From positions 186,001-250,000 of the forward strand of contig NZ_VJZZ01000005.1 in NCBI RefSeq assembly GCF_009659535.1: 64,000 nt of DNA, in the 5' to 3' direction. A model generated the notes under the pieces. The model saw only the letters and a program-made list of their open reading frames with translations. It was not told the DNA's origin and searched no databases. The position numbers and the translations under genes were made by a program. The stretch comes from Aggregicoccus sp. 17bor-14 (lineage in GTDB: Bacteria; Myxococcota; Myxococcia; Myxococcales; Myxococcaceae). Shown in pieces: positions 46,084 to 54,750 of this stretch (position 1 is its first letter; the number at the start of each line of letters is the position of its first letter).

Positions 46084-46368
46084 TCATTGCACGTTCACGA
46101 CGACGTACTGCGAGCCGGACGGCTGGTAGTAGGTGCCGCCGCACTGCTGCAGCGAGGTGCCGTTGACCACCACGGTGGTGCAGCCCTTGGGCAGCGTGGC
46201 CACGTACATGGACGTGGCGTAGATGGCGCGCCGGGTGGTGCGGCGCGCCACACCCGCCACGCTCACCGGCGTGAGCGGGCGGCCCACCACCGCCTCCGCC
46301 TCGGGGACCAGGGCGGGCAGGGCCAAGAGCGCGAGGGCCCACAACTTCTGCTTGCGAGAGGTGCTCAT
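46084..46368 (-). CDS. Small exported protein (DUF6515-like?)
   Basis: 94 residues. A Sec signal covers residues 1-26. The mature part has 66 residues, with GCTTVVVNGTSLQQCGGTYY and QYVVVNV; it looks like a short beta domain with one Cys pair. Overlaps the DUF2092 stop as ATGA with GGAGCACAGCG upstream. Probably works with the DUF2092 protein. Confidence 0.72.
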   Translation of the reverse strand: MSTSRKQKLWALALLALPALVPEAEAVVGRPLTPVSVAGVARRTTRRAIYATSMYVATLPKGCTTVVVNGTSLQQCGGTYYQPSGSQYVVVNVQ

Positions 46369-47174
46369 CGCTGTGCTCCCTCTGCTCCGGCTGCGAGCTC
46401 ACCCAGCTCGTTGGTGGCGAGCGAGTCCACCTTCTTCGCGCCGGCCGGCGGCGTGAAGGCGAAGCGCTGGGCGTCCAGCTTCGGCTGCAGGTTCCACTTG
46501 TGCAGGCGCACGGCGTACTGGGGCGCGCCCGTGACCCACTTGCTGGTGATGACGTACTTTACCGGCAGGGGCTTGTCGCCGCGCTGCACCCACAGCTGCC
46601 AGTCCACCTGCGCCGCGCGGAAGGCGAGGTGATCGCAGTCCACGCCGTCCACCACCGCGGGGCCCAGGTACATCCCGCTGCTCACGTCCGTGAGCATGCC
46701 CTCGGCGGGCTTCGCGTAGAGGAGGTCCGCTCCGCCGATGTCCAGGTTCGCCTTGGTGCGCAGCGCGTCGATGGCCTCGTCGATGCTCCGGGGCCCGCTC
46801 AGCTGGTAGTACATGTTCGCGTTCTTGCCGAGCAGGGTGACGGTCTGGCCGTCGAAGAAGAGCTCTGCGTCGGCGAAGCCGCCGCGGCGGGTGGCGTACA
46901 GCTTGCCGGGCCGCTGCGCGGCGATGGTGCCCGAGGCGCTGAACTGCAGCTTCTGCCCGTCGGTGTCCATCACCTCGTTGTCCACGTCGTAGTCCACGGT
47001 GAAGGCCTGCTGCGCGGCGAGGAAGCCGGACATCGCCTTGAGGATGCGGTCGGCGTCCGCGTCGATCTTCGCATTCGCCTTGGGTTGCGCCGGCGCGAGC
47101 CCCGCGCCGAGCGCGAGCGCGGCGAGGGCCAGTGCGCGCAGCAGCGCGTGTGCTCTGGAGGCTGGGGGTCTCAT
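46365..47174 (-). CDS. DUF2092-domain exported protein
   Basis: 269 residues. Signal AALALGAGLAPAQ. The body (ADRILKAMSGFLAAQQAFTV, YATRRGGFADAELFFDGQTVTL, DLLYAKPAEGMLTDVSSGMYLG, LPVKYVITSKW) is the DUF2092 fold, which resembles LolA/LppX-like lipid carriers. It may carry a lipid or lipoprotein in the periplasm. Start has GGAGAAGCGC upstream. Confidence 0.82.
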   Translation of the reverse strand: MRPPASRAHALLRALALAALALGAGLAPAQPKANAKIDADADRILKAMSGFLAAQQAFTVDYDVDNEVMDTDGQKLQFSASGTIAAQRPGKLYATRRGGFADAELFFDGQTVTLLGKNANMYYQLSGPRSIDEAIDALRTKANLDIGGADLLYAKPAEGMLTDVSSGMYLGPAVVDGVDCDHLAFRAAQVDWQLWVQRGDKPLPVKYVITSKWVTGAPQYAVRLHKWNLQPKLDAQRFAFTPPAGAKKVDSLATNELGELAAGAEGAQR

Positions 47175-47187
47175 GCGCTTCTCCGTG

Positions 47188-47589
47188 CTAGGGGCGCGCG
47201 GTGCGCCGCCTCGCGGGCAGGTGGTGACAGATGCGGTTGGTGAAGGCGCGCGTGAGCGTGAAGGGCAACCACACCAGGATGGCGCCCACGATCAGCGCGC
47301 CCAGGAGGCGGATGCGCCCCAGGGTGAGGTACTGGAGGACGGAGTCCATGCACACGGCGAGCGTGAGCGGGATGGCCGCATCCGAGAACGACTGCTTGAG
47401 CAGCTGCCAGCGCCGCCGGTGCGCGTGGAAGAGCCGGAGGAAGAAGGGCCGCTGCCCCTCGCGCGCATCCGCCACCCCCAGCCTCAGGCCCAGGAGGAAG
47501 GCCATGAAGGGCTGGAGGAAGAGGCGGAACTGGCCCCGGCCGGAGGTGAGGTTGCGCACCAGGTCGTCCCAGAAGCCGGCGAGCTCCAT
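47188..47589 (-). CDS. Small membrane protein of operon B
   Basis: 133 residues. LQPFMAFLLGLRLGV and LLGALIVGAILVWLPFTLTRAF are likely membrane helices; a third (AAIPLTLAVCMDSVLQYLTLG) lies between. I do not recognise a named family. It begins 6 bp after the beta-barrel gene stop and 13 bp before DUF2092, so it is cotranscribed. Confidence 0.72.
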   Translation of the reverse strand: MELAGFWDDLVRNLTSGRGQFRLFLQPFMAFLLGLRLGVADAREGQRPFFLRLFHAHRRRWQLLKQSFSDAAIPLTLAVCMDSVLQYLTLGRIRLLGALIVGAILVWLPFTLTRAFTNRICHHLPARRRTARP

Positions 47590-47595
47590 CGCTGC

Positions 47596-48360
47596 CTACT
47601 CGAAGCGCAGCCCGAACATGATGGGGATGTAGTCGCCGTTCGCGTGCTCGTTGGAGTTCGCGAGCTCGGGCCCGAAGATGTAGTGGTAACGGCCCTCCGC
47701 GTAGAGCCGCAGGCCGCCAGCCACGCGCACGCTGAAGCCCACGCCGCCGTTGATGCCCCAGTCCGTGGAGCTGCGCGAGCCGAGGATGGTCTCCACCGAG
47801 ACCGCGCTCGGGTAGCAGTAGAAGAGCCACGGGTCGCACACCGGGACCACCGTGGTCCCGGCGAACTGGGTGAGCTCCACGCGCCGGTAGTAGAGGCCGC
47901 CGCCGCCCAGCAGGTACGCGGTGAAGGGCCCGCTTCGCACCACGTTGCCCACGATGTCCACCGTGCCGTACTGCATGCGGTGGTTCGCATCCAGGGCCGT
48001 GCTGTTGAAGATGTTCCCGTTCACGCCGTAGTGGCTCCAGTAGGCCTCCACCTGGGCGCCGAGGTAGCGGTTGAAGTTGAAGCCGACGCCGGCGTTGAAG
48101 CCGTAGCCCACGTTGAAGCGGTCACCCGTCTTGCCCATCGGGATGGAGGGGCCACCTCCGACGAAGCCGAAGACGGGCGCGACGTGCTCGGTGTGGCTGT
48201 ACTCGAGCGGTTCCGTCTCCATCGACGTGTGCGTCGTCGTCGATGTGCTCGTTCCCGGATCCGCAGGTGGGGTCTCCACCGGCGGCTGATCCTGCGCGGC
48301 AACGGGCTGAGCGAGACCGAGCGCGAGCAGGCCCGGCAAGACGTACGAGGCAAGGTGCAT
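47596..48360 (-). CDS. Outer-membrane beta-barrel protein, first gene of operon B
   Basis: 254 residues. Signal LLALGLAQPVAAQ, then an acidic/Thr linker and an eight-strand-like barrel (VFGFVGGGPSIPMG, FNVGYGFNAGVGFNFNRYLGAQVEAYW, TAYLLGGGGLYYRRVE) ending YIPIMFGLRFE. Resembles OmpA/opacity-type porin-like barrels. GGAGGGAGCC precedes ATG 48360, with the perfect palindrome 125 bp further up. Confidence 0.8.
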   Translation of the reverse strand: MHLASYVLPGLLALGLAQPVAAQDQPPVETPPADPGTSTSTTTHTSMETEPLEYSHTEHVAPVFGFVGGGPSIPMGKTGDRFNVGYGFNAGVGFNFNRYLGAQVEAYWSHYGVNGNIFNSTALDANHRMQYGTVDIVGNVVRSGPFTAYLLGGGGLYYRRVELTQFAGTTVVPVCDPWLFYCYPSAVSVETILGSRSSTDWGINGGVGFSVRVAGGLRLYAEGRYHYIFGPELANSNEHANGDYIPIMFGLRFE

Positions 48361-48484
48361 GGCTCCCTCCAGGTGAGGCCGTTTCCACAGATGGGCATGC
48401 GCCGCGCGCCTTCCATCGGTGGAAACCACGACCCCGCACCCGGGTACAACGCACGCACAGGGGGCGAGCCGGCGCGCGGGGGCC

Positions 48485-48500
48485 TCGGGACTTGTCCCGA
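48485..48500. promoter_or_regulatory. Perfect shared palindrome upstream of operon B (TCGGGACTTGTCCCGA)
   Basis: All seven bases of each arm pair around TT. It lies between operon B (start 48360) and the divergent membrane protein (start 48548). It is the best copy of the motif. Confidence 0.68.
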
Positions 48501-48547
48501 TCCGGCACGGCTGCAGAGGGCCTACTCTCCGGGTGGGAGCCCTCCGC

Positions 48548-49717
48548 ATGGACCTGCCGGCCAGCCTGCTCGACTTCTCGCTGGTGCGCGGCGGGCCCTT
48601 CGCCCGCCTGCTGCCGCGCAGTGCGCCGCGCCGCAGCCCCGAGCGCGCCGCGCTGCTCAGCGCGCTGGGGCTGGTGCTGCTCACCTGGGTGCCCCTGCCC
48701 CTCGTCGCACTGGTGGACGGGGGGCCCGCGGCCCTGCGCGCGCTGGCGGGCGACCTGCCCACGCACGCCCAGCTGCTGCTCACCCTGCCGCTGATGGTGC
48801 TGGTGGGGCCCTACATCGACCGGCGGCTCGCCATCGCGCTGCGCCTCTTCTGCTCCTCGGAGCTGGTGCGGGAGAAGGACCTGCCGCGGATGGCGCGCGA
48901 GGTGGAGCAGATCCACCGCCTGCGCGGCCACCCCGTGGCGGACGGCGTGCTGCTGGCGGCCGCGTACGCGCTCTCGCTCTTCCCCACGCTCGCGCTGTGG
49001 AGCAGCTGGGCGGTGCGCGCGGACGCCCACCTCACCGGGGCAGGGCGCTGGTACCACTGGGTGGGCGTTCCGCTGCTGCGCTTCGTGCTGCTGCGCTGGG
49101 TGTGGCGCACGCTGATGTGGGACGTGCTGCTCTTGCGCATCTCGCGGCTGCCGCTGGTGCTGGTGCCCACCCACCCGGACCGCGCCGGGGGCCTGGGCTT
49201 CCTCGCCATCTTCCAGGCGAGCTTCGGGGCGCTCGTGTTCGCCATCGCCTGCACGGTGGCGGCGGCCATGCGCAAGCGCCAGGAGCTCACGGCGCTCGCG
49301 GACCTGCTGCGCTACGCGAGCCCCCTGCTCGTGCTCGCCGCGGTGTCGGTGGTGGTCATCTTCGCGCCGCTCGTCTTCTTCTTCCCCGTGCTGCTGAGGA
49401 CCAAGGTGCGGGGAGACGAGCACTTCTCCATGCTCGCCGCCCTGCACTCCCAGCACTTCGAGGCGCGCTGGTTCGGCCGCGAGGCGTGGGCCCAGCGCCG
49501 CGCCGCGGGCGACGAGGTGCTCGGGGCGCCGGAGATCTCCTCGCTCACGGACCTCGGGACCTCGTTCGAGGTGGAGCGCCAGCTGCGCCTCGTCCCGCTC
49601 GGCCGCCGCCCCGTCCTCACCGTCGTCGCCTGTGCGCTCGCCCCCGTGGTGCCCCTGCTCATGTCCCAGCGCCAGTTCCTCACGGTGGTGCTGCAGATGG
49701 CGAAGCTCTTCTTCTGA
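48548..49717 (+). CDS. Uncharacterised polytopic membrane protein
   Basis: 389 residues with about six membrane helices (LGLVLLTWVPLPLVALV, LLLTLPLMVLVGPYIDRR, GVLLAAAYALSLFPTLALW, PLLVLAAVSVVVIFAPLVFFFPVLL). PTHPDRAGGLGFLA is a conserved-looking loop. I do not recognise the family. ATG 48548 has a weak ribosome site. Divergent from operon B and 47 bp from the palindrome. Confidence 0.7.
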   Translation: MDLPASLLDFSLVRGGPFARLLPRSAPRRSPERAALLSALGLVLLTWVPLPLVALVDGGPAALRALAGDLPTHAQLLLTLPLMVLVGPYIDRRLAIALRLFCSSELVREKDLPRMAREVEQIHRLRGHPVADGVLLAAAYALSLFPTLALWSSWAVRADAHLTGAGRWYHWVGVPLLRFVLLRWVWRTLMWDVLLLRISRLPLVLVPTHPDRAGGLGFLAIFQASFGALVFAIACTVAAAMRKRQELTALADLLRYASPLLVLAAVSVVVIFAPLVFFFPVLLRTKVRGDEHFSMLAALHSQHFEARWFGREAWAQRRAAGDEVLGAPEISSLTDLGTSFEVERQLRLVPLGRRPVLTVVACALAPVVPLLMSQRQFLTVVLQMAKLFF

Positions 49718-49723
49718 TGGCGC

Positions 49724-50407
49724 CTAGCGGGCGAGCACCAGGTTGAGCAGCGTCACCTGCTCGGCGGGGCTGAGGCCCGTGAAGCCGGCGGGCAGGCTCA
49801 CGGTGGCGGGCACCTCGCGCGAGCCCGCGCAGTTGCGCTTGCCCTCGTAGCTCAGCTCGCCGCCGGCCCCGCCCGAGCCACCGGTCGCGCTCCCGGCGGC
49901 GGCGCCCGCGCGCTGCAGCACGTAGGTGCACTTGAGGAACTGCCCCTCGAGCTTCTGCGGCGTGAGCAGCAGCTGCGAGCCGGAGCCCGCGAACATCCCC
50001 TTGGCCATCAGCTGCCCGCCCTGCTGCGCGAACTGCAGCCGCGTCGTGTTGCTGCCCACCTGCCCCACCACCTCCGAGTCGCTGAGCGTGAGGTCCACCG
50101 TGGCGCCCGCGATGCGCCCGCGCGCCGCCTTCGGGTCCACCGAGACGCTCACCTGCGGCGCGGTGAGGGTGCCATCCTTCAGCTGCCCACTGGTGGCGCG
50201 GCCCGCGGCGTTGACCACGATGTTGCCCTCGACCTTTGCGCCGCTTCCGCTCGCGGAGGACGCCGCACTGCCGGAGCCGCCGGTGCCGCTGCTCGGGGCC
50301 GCGCTGCCGCCGGAGGAGGCGCCGGGGGAAGCCCCCTGCGACGAGGGGGTGGCACAGCCGCAGAGCGTGGCGAGAGAGACGAGCAGCAGGAGGCGACGAG
50401 TGGACAT
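49724..50407 (-). CDS. Ser/Gly-rich lipoprotein of unknown function
   Basis: 227 residues. Lipobox LCGC (Cys18). Residues 19-55 are Ser/Gly/Ala. The body (VEGNIVVNAAGRATSGQLKDG, VDLTLSDSEVVGQVGSNTTRLQF) is beta-rich. A Gly/Ser patch and a Cys near the end. No family recognised. A weaker copy of the shared motif is 49 bp upstream. Confidence 0.7.
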   Translation of the reverse strand: MSTRRLLLLVSLATLCGCATPSSQGASPGASSGGSAAPSSGTGGSGSAASSASGSGAKVEGNIVVNAAGRATSGQLKDGTLTAPQVSVSVDPKAARGRIAGATVDLTLSDSEVVGQVGSNTTRLQFAQQGGQLMAKGMFAGSGSQLLLTPQKLEGQFLKCTYVLQRAGAAAGSATGGSGGAGGELSYEGKRNCAGSREVPATVSLPAGFTGLSPAEQVTLLNLVLAR

Positions 50408-50455
50408 GGGAGCTCCCTTTCGCTGCACGGATGCGGCAGGCCGCGGCGCCGCGCC

Positions 50456-50471
50456 TCCGGACAAACCCGGG
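50456..50471. promoter_or_regulatory. Weaker copy of the shared motif (TCCGGACAAACCCGGG)
   Basis: 48 bp before the lipoprotein ATG. Shares GGACAA and CCCG with the perfect site, but the arms pair less well. The copy at 63263 has the same first 14 bases (TCCGGACAAACCCG) and sits 46 bp before its gene. Confidence 0.45.
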
Positions 50472-50644
50472 GGAAGGCGCGGCCGGAGGTGGGCGCGGCC
50501 GCAGGGGGCGGGGCCGAGCGTGCGCCTGCGGCGCGAGAATCGACGCGTCCCCGGGTTTGCACCGATGGTCGGCCCGCATCCGGTGTGCACCGTTCCTCCG
50601 CTGGCACCGCAAAAAAAGCGCACGCACCGGTCACTGGAGGCTGC

Positions 50645-51118
50645 ATGACCGACGACCACTGGCTCGACGAGGCCATCCGACTCGCCTACGAGAACGTGCG
50701 GCACGGAGGGCGCCCCTTCGGCGCACTGCTGCTGCGCGAAGGGCGGATCCTCGCCACCGGGGTGGACCACACGCTGCAGGACTCGGACCCCACCGCGCAC
50801 GCGGAGCTGCTCGCGCTGCGCGCGGCCTGCCGGGAGCTGGGCACGCTCACCCTGCCCGGCACGCTGCTCGCCGCCAGCTGTGAGCCCTGTGCGCTGTGCC
50901 AGGCCGCGGCGCTGCTCGCCGGCGTCCCCCGCTGCATCTACGCCGCCGAGCAGGCCCAGGCGCTCGTCAGCGGCGCGGACCCCGGCACGCTGACGCGCCA
51001 CCTCGCGATGCCCCCGGCGCAGCGCCCCCTCTCGCTCGAGTACCGCCCCCTCGCGCTCGCGCGGGTGCCGCTGGATGCCTGGCACATGCGCCAGCAGAAG
51101 GGGCTCGCGAAGCCGTAG
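50645..51118 (+). CDS. Cytidine/deoxycytidylate deaminase-family (nucleoside or guanine) deaminase
   Basis: 157 residues. Zinc site: His52 and Glu54 in TAHAELLAL, Cys82 and Cys85 in PCALC. GRPFGALLL and TGVDHTLQDSDPTAHAE match the guanine/tRNA-adenosine deaminase group. TGGAGG lies 4 nt before ATG 50645. Likely cytoplasmic purine or nucleoside salvage; the base is not known. Confidence 0.88.
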   Translation: MTDDHWLDEAIRLAYENVRHGGRPFGALLLREGRILATGVDHTLQDSDPTAHAELLALRAACRELGTLTLPGTLLAASCEPCALCQAAALLAGVPRCIYAAEQAQALVSGADPGTLTRHLAMPPAQRPLSLEYRPLALARVPLDAWHMRQQKGLAKP

Positions 51119-51217
51119 CGCCGGCTCCCTGCTCGTGCATCGAGCGGCACGCCGCGCCGGCGCGTCCTCGTCCCCGGGTCCGAGGCGGAGGGGCGGGCGC
51201 AGCCCCATCTGTCCCCC

Positions 51218-51856
51218 ATGCAAGCACGAACGAAGCAGTGTTCCCCCTGGTGTTCCTCCTCAGGCCTCGGGCTGCTGCTGGTGGCCCTGCTGGGCAGCGG
51301 TTGCGCCTCCACGCAGCTCAAGGGGGTGTGGAAGGCGCCCGACCCCGGCCCCAAGGTGAGCCGGGTGCTGGTCATCGCGCTCACGCGCAGCGAGACCGGC
51401 CGCCGCACCGTGGAGCGGCAGTTCGCCTCCCGCCTGCAGGCGGCGAAGGCGCAGCCCTTCGAGAGCAACCGCTTCGAGTCCGGCCAGCCCCTCGACCGCG
51501 CGAAGGTGGAGGAGCTGGTGAAGCGCGAGAACTTCGACTCGGTGCTGCTCGTGCGGCTCGTGGACGTGCACCAGGAGGAGCACTACGTGCCCGGCGGCTA
51601 CGCGGGCTACTACGGCCCCGCGGGCGGCGGCTTCTACGGCTACTACGGCTACGCGTACCCCATGGCCTACAGCCCCGGCTACGTCTCGCAGAGCACCACC
51701 GTGCAGGTGGAGACCCAGCTCTACCGCACCCAGGGCCAGGGCCAGCTGGTGTGGAGCACCGTGTCCGAGACCCTGGACCCCTCCAACGTGGAGAGCGCGG
51801 CCTCGGGCATCGCCAACGCGGTGGTGGAGCGCCTGCACGAGGACAAGCTCCTCTAG
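51218..51856 (+). CDS. DUF4136-like lipoprotein with Tyr/Gly-rich insert
   Basis: 212 residues. Lipobox LGSGC (Cys29), then STQLKGVWKAPDPGPKVSRVLVIAL and ETQLYRTQGQGQLVWSTVSETLDP, similar to DUF4136-type outer-membrane lipoproteins. Residues about 127-160 are a Tyr/Gly-rich loop (GGYAGYYGPAGGGFYG). Ends 17 bp from the convergent asparaginase gene. Function unknown. Confidence 0.75.
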   Translation: MQARTKQCSPWCSSSGLGLLLVALLGSGCASTQLKGVWKAPDPGPKVSRVLVIALTRSETGRRTVERQFASRLQAAKAQPFESNRFESGQPLDRAKVEELVKRENFDSVLLVRLVDVHQEEHYVPGGYAGYYGPAGGGFYGYYGYAYPMAYSPGYVSQSTTVQVETQLYRTQGQGQLVWSTVSETLDPSNVESAASGIANAVVERLHEDKLL

Positions 51857-51872
51857 TGCAGGCGCCCGGGCC

Positions 51873-53036
51873 TCAGTAGGTGTTGAAGATCTGCTGCACG
51901 GCCTTGGGGTCCTTCGTCTTGGTCAGCGCGAGCTGCGCGAGCACGCGGGACTTCGCAGGGTTGAACTCGCCGGAGGCGACGAAGCCCATCTTGTCGTCGT
52001 CCACCTCGTTGTTGCGCAGCACCAGGCCGGTCGCGAGCCGCGTGCTGCGCACCGCGAGCACGCCGTTCTGGGTCACCGCCTTCTCCAGCGCCGCGAGCGC
52101 CTCCTTCGTCATGTTGCCGTCACCCACGCCGGCGATGACCAGGCCCTTGGCGCCGTTCGCCACGGCAGAGGTGATGAGGTCTGGCGACATGTTCGCGTGC
52201 GCGTAGATGATGTCCACGCGCGGCAGCGCCTGGAGCGTGTCCACCGAGAACTCCGAGCGCGTGGTCTGCCGCTTGTCCATGGGCTCGAACCACGCGATCT
52301 TCCCCGTGTTCACGAGCCCCTGGGGACCCCGCTCGGGGCTGGCGAAGGTCTGCACGTTGGTGGTGTTCAGCTTCTCCACGTTGCGCGCCGCGTGGATCTC
52401 GTCGTTGATGACCACCAGCACGCCGCGGCCCTTGGCCTTGGGGTCCGCTGCCACCGCGACCGCGTTGTAGAGGTTCGCGGGGCCGTCCGCGCCCACCGCG
52501 GTGGCGGGCCGCATCGAGCCCACCAGCACCACCGGCTTGTCGCTCTTGGTCACGAGGTTGAGGAAGTAGGCCGTCTCCTCCATCGTGTCCGTGCCGTGGG
52601 TGATGACCACGCCGGCCACGTCCTTCTTGCTCAGCACCTCGTTCACGCGCTTGGCCAGCTTCAGCCAGATGGCGTCGCTCATGTCCTGGCTGCCCACGTT
52701 GGCCACCTGCTCACCGGTGAGGTTCGCCAGCTCCTTCATGGAGGGCACCGCGTCGATGAGCTGCTGGATGTCGAAGGCGCCGGACTTGTAGCCGTACTCC
52801 TTCTGGCTCGCTTGCGCGCCGGCGATGGTGCCGCCGGTGGCGAGCACCACCACGTTCGGCTTCGACGGGTCCGTCTGCGGCTTCGCGGTGGTGGGGGTGG
52901 CGGCGGGAGCCGGCTGCTTCGCCACCGGCGCGCTCGGGGTCTGCTGCGCGGCGACGACCGCCGAGCCCAGGGCAGCGCACAGCGCGAGGCCGCCGAGCGC
53001 CCGTCCCCAGAACTGACTCTTCACTTCGACCTTCAT
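51873..53036 (-). CDS. ansB: Type II (periplasmic) L-asparaginase
   Basis: 387 residues. Signal LALCAALGSAVVAAQQ, Pro/Ala linker to 58, then the type II fold. Thr70 (VLATGGTIAG), Tyr81, THGTDTMEE with Thr149-Asp150, and KPVVLVGSMRP with the catalytic Lys are all present. It hydrolyses asparagine to aspartate and ammonia outside the cytoplasm. GGAGG stands before ATG 53036. Last gene of operon C, 11 bp after aspD: its product aspartate is what AspT takes up. Confidence 0.94.
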   Translation of the reverse strand: MKVEVKSQFWGRALGGLALCAALGSAVVAAQQTPSAPVAKQPAPAATPTTAKPQTDPSKPNVVVLATGGTIAGAQASQKEYGYKSGAFDIQQLIDAVPSMKELANLTGEQVANVGSQDMSDAIWLKLAKRVNEVLSKKDVAGVVITHGTDTMEETAYFLNLVTKSDKPVVLVGSMRPATAVGADGPANLYNAVAVAADPKAKGRGVLVVINDEIHAARNVEKLNTTNVQTFASPERGPQGLVNTGKIAWFEPMDKRQTTRSEFSVDTLQALPRVDIIYAHANMSPDLITSAVANGAKGLVIAGVGDGNMTKEALAALEKAVTQNGVLAVRSTRLATGLVLRNNEVDDDKMGFVASGEFNPAKSRVLAQLALTKTKDPKAVQQIFNTY

Positions 53037-53047
53037 GACGTCCTCCT

Positions 53048-54730
53048 TCAGTGCACCTGCTGGGTTTCCTGCTTCCACTTCTCCACGGCGCTGCCCACCA
53101 GCTCCTGGAGGTGACGGCCGATCTGCGGGTAGGCGGCGTCATCCAGGTTGGCGAGCGAGATGCGTGCGGACCACGGCGGCCCGTGGAAGCCGCCGCCGTT
53201 GAGCAGCACGGTGCCGAAGAGCCGCGCCAGCGCGAACACGATGTCCAGCGGGTCGTGGTTCTCGCGCACGTAGTCCACGAAGTCCTCCCCGATGACCTTG
53301 CGGCAGTAGGCCTCCAGATCCAGGGTCTGGTAGTAGGCCGTGCGCAGCGCATCCGGGGTGAGCTCCACGCCGAGGCCCTCGAAGAGTCCGCGCAGCCGCT
53401 CCTCGCAGATCTGCCGGCAGCGCTTCTGGTACGCGTCCTCCTCGTCCAGCAGCGCGAAGGCGGAGAACAGGGTCATCATCACCTGCTGCGGCAGGGAGAG
53501 GCCGGCGGTGTGGTTGAGGGCGACGAAGCGGCTGTCGGCCACCAGCCGGTCGATGAAGCGCAGCTTCTCGGGCTCGGTGGTGATGGACTGGTAGCGGTGG
53601 TTCACCACCTCGCGTTCGTGGGCCGGCAGCCGCGCGATGAGGGCGTCCGCGAGGTGGTCCTCGTTCATCCCGATGACGCCCAGCCGCCAGCCCGTGCAGC
53701 CGAAGTGCTTGGAGAACGAGTAGACCAGCAGCGTGTTGTGGGGCAGCTCCGCCGCGAGCGAGCGGAAGCCCTCCACGAAGGTGCCGTACACGTCGTCCGT
53801 CACGATGAGCAGGTCCGGCCGGCGCGTGCGCACCAGCTCCACGAGCCGCTGCAGGCCGCTCTGCCGCATCGCCACCGACCCCGGGTTGGAGGGGTTCACG
53901 AGGAAGAAGGCCTTGATGCGCGGGTCCGCGAGCTTGTCGAGCTCCGCGTCCGGGTACTGCCAGGTGTGCCGGCCGCCCGCGTCCAGCTCGCTCGCCTCCA
54001 CGTTCACCACCTGGAAGCGGCACTCGTCCAGGTGCGGGATCTCCAGGTAGGGCGTGAACACGGGCGTGCCCAGCGCGATGGTGTCCCCGGGCTCGAGCAG
54101 CCGGTTGGTGAGGAAGGAGTGGAAGAGGTAGGTCATCGCCGCCGTGCCGCCCTCCACCGCGAAGAGCTGCAGCCGGCCCGGCGGCGGGCGCCCGGCACAC
54201 ATCGTCTTGGCGAGGAAGGCGCGCACCACCTGCTCGGCGTGCACCAGCATCCGGTCCGGCACCGGGTAGTTGTCCCCGATGATCGCGTCCACCAGCTCCC
54301 AGACGAAGCTGTCCGCGTCGAAGCCCAGCTCCTCGACGCCGTAGGTCACCGTGCGGCGCAGCAGCACGCCCCCCGGGTCCGCGGCGTGCGCCTCGAGGTA
54401 GGCGCGCAGCCTCCCGGCGATGCCCGGGGAGCGGGGCATCCCCGCGAGCCCCACCTCGGGCTCGTCCCGCACGCGGCGGGCCTCCTGCAGCGCGAAGGCG
54501 CCGAGCAGGAAGAAGGCCTCGCGCGGCACGGTGGCGATCCAGTTGGGGTTGCCGCGCCCGGCGTTGAGCATCACGGCGGCGCGCGTGCGGGCCGCCTCGT
54601 CCGCGATGTCGATCAGCTCGTCCTTCAGCTCGAAGGGGCTGAGCAGCCCCACCGCCGTCACCGCCTGGGGGAGGCGCTGCTTCAGGCTCTGCGTCGAGGT
54701 CTGGGACGAGGGTGGCAAGGACGTCTGCAT
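53048..54730 (-). CDS. aspD: Aspartate 4-decarboxylase / aspartate aminotransferase
   Basis: 560 residues. A class I/II PLP fold with Lys341 in SFSKHFGCTGWRLG and the long insertions of AspD (GIIDAP-type segment LVDAIIGDNYPVPDRMLVH). It turns aspartate into alanine and CO2, taking up a proton in the cytoplasm. No signal peptide. 20 bp after aspT: this pair is the proton-motive aspartate:alanine cycle known from Tetragenococcus. Confidence 0.9.
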   Translation of the reverse strand: MQTSLPPSSQTSTQSLKQRLPQAVTAVGLLSPFELKDELIDIADEAARTRAAVMLNAGRGNPNWIATVPREAFFLLGAFALQEARRVRDEPEVGLAGMPRSPGIAGRLRAYLEAHAADPGGVLLRRTVTYGVEELGFDADSFVWELVDAIIGDNYPVPDRMLVHAEQVVRAFLAKTMCAGRPPPGRLQLFAVEGGTAAMTYLFHSFLTNRLLEPGDTIALGTPVFTPYLEIPHLDECRFQVVNVEASELDAGGRHTWQYPDAELDKLADPRIKAFFLVNPSNPGSVAMRQSGLQRLVELVRTRRPDLLIVTDDVYGTFVEGFRSLAAELPHNTLLVYSFSKHFGCTGWRLGVIGMNEDHLADALIARLPAHEREVVNHRYQSITTEPEKLRFIDRLVADSRFVALNHTAGLSLPQQVMMTLFSAFALLDEEDAYQKRCRQICEERLRGLFEGLGVELTPDALRTAYYQTLDLEAYCRKVIGEDFVDYVRENHDPLDIVFALARLFGTVLLNGGGFHGPPWSARISLANLDDAAYPQIGRHLQELVGSAVEKWKQETQQVH

Positions 54731-54750
54731 GGCTCGAGGCTCCAGGGGCT

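Noticed and set aside
50590-50615. TGGCAC followed by an A-run, as in a sigma-54 promoter
   Set aside because: The GC element at the correct 10-bp spacing is missing and no TTGC follows.
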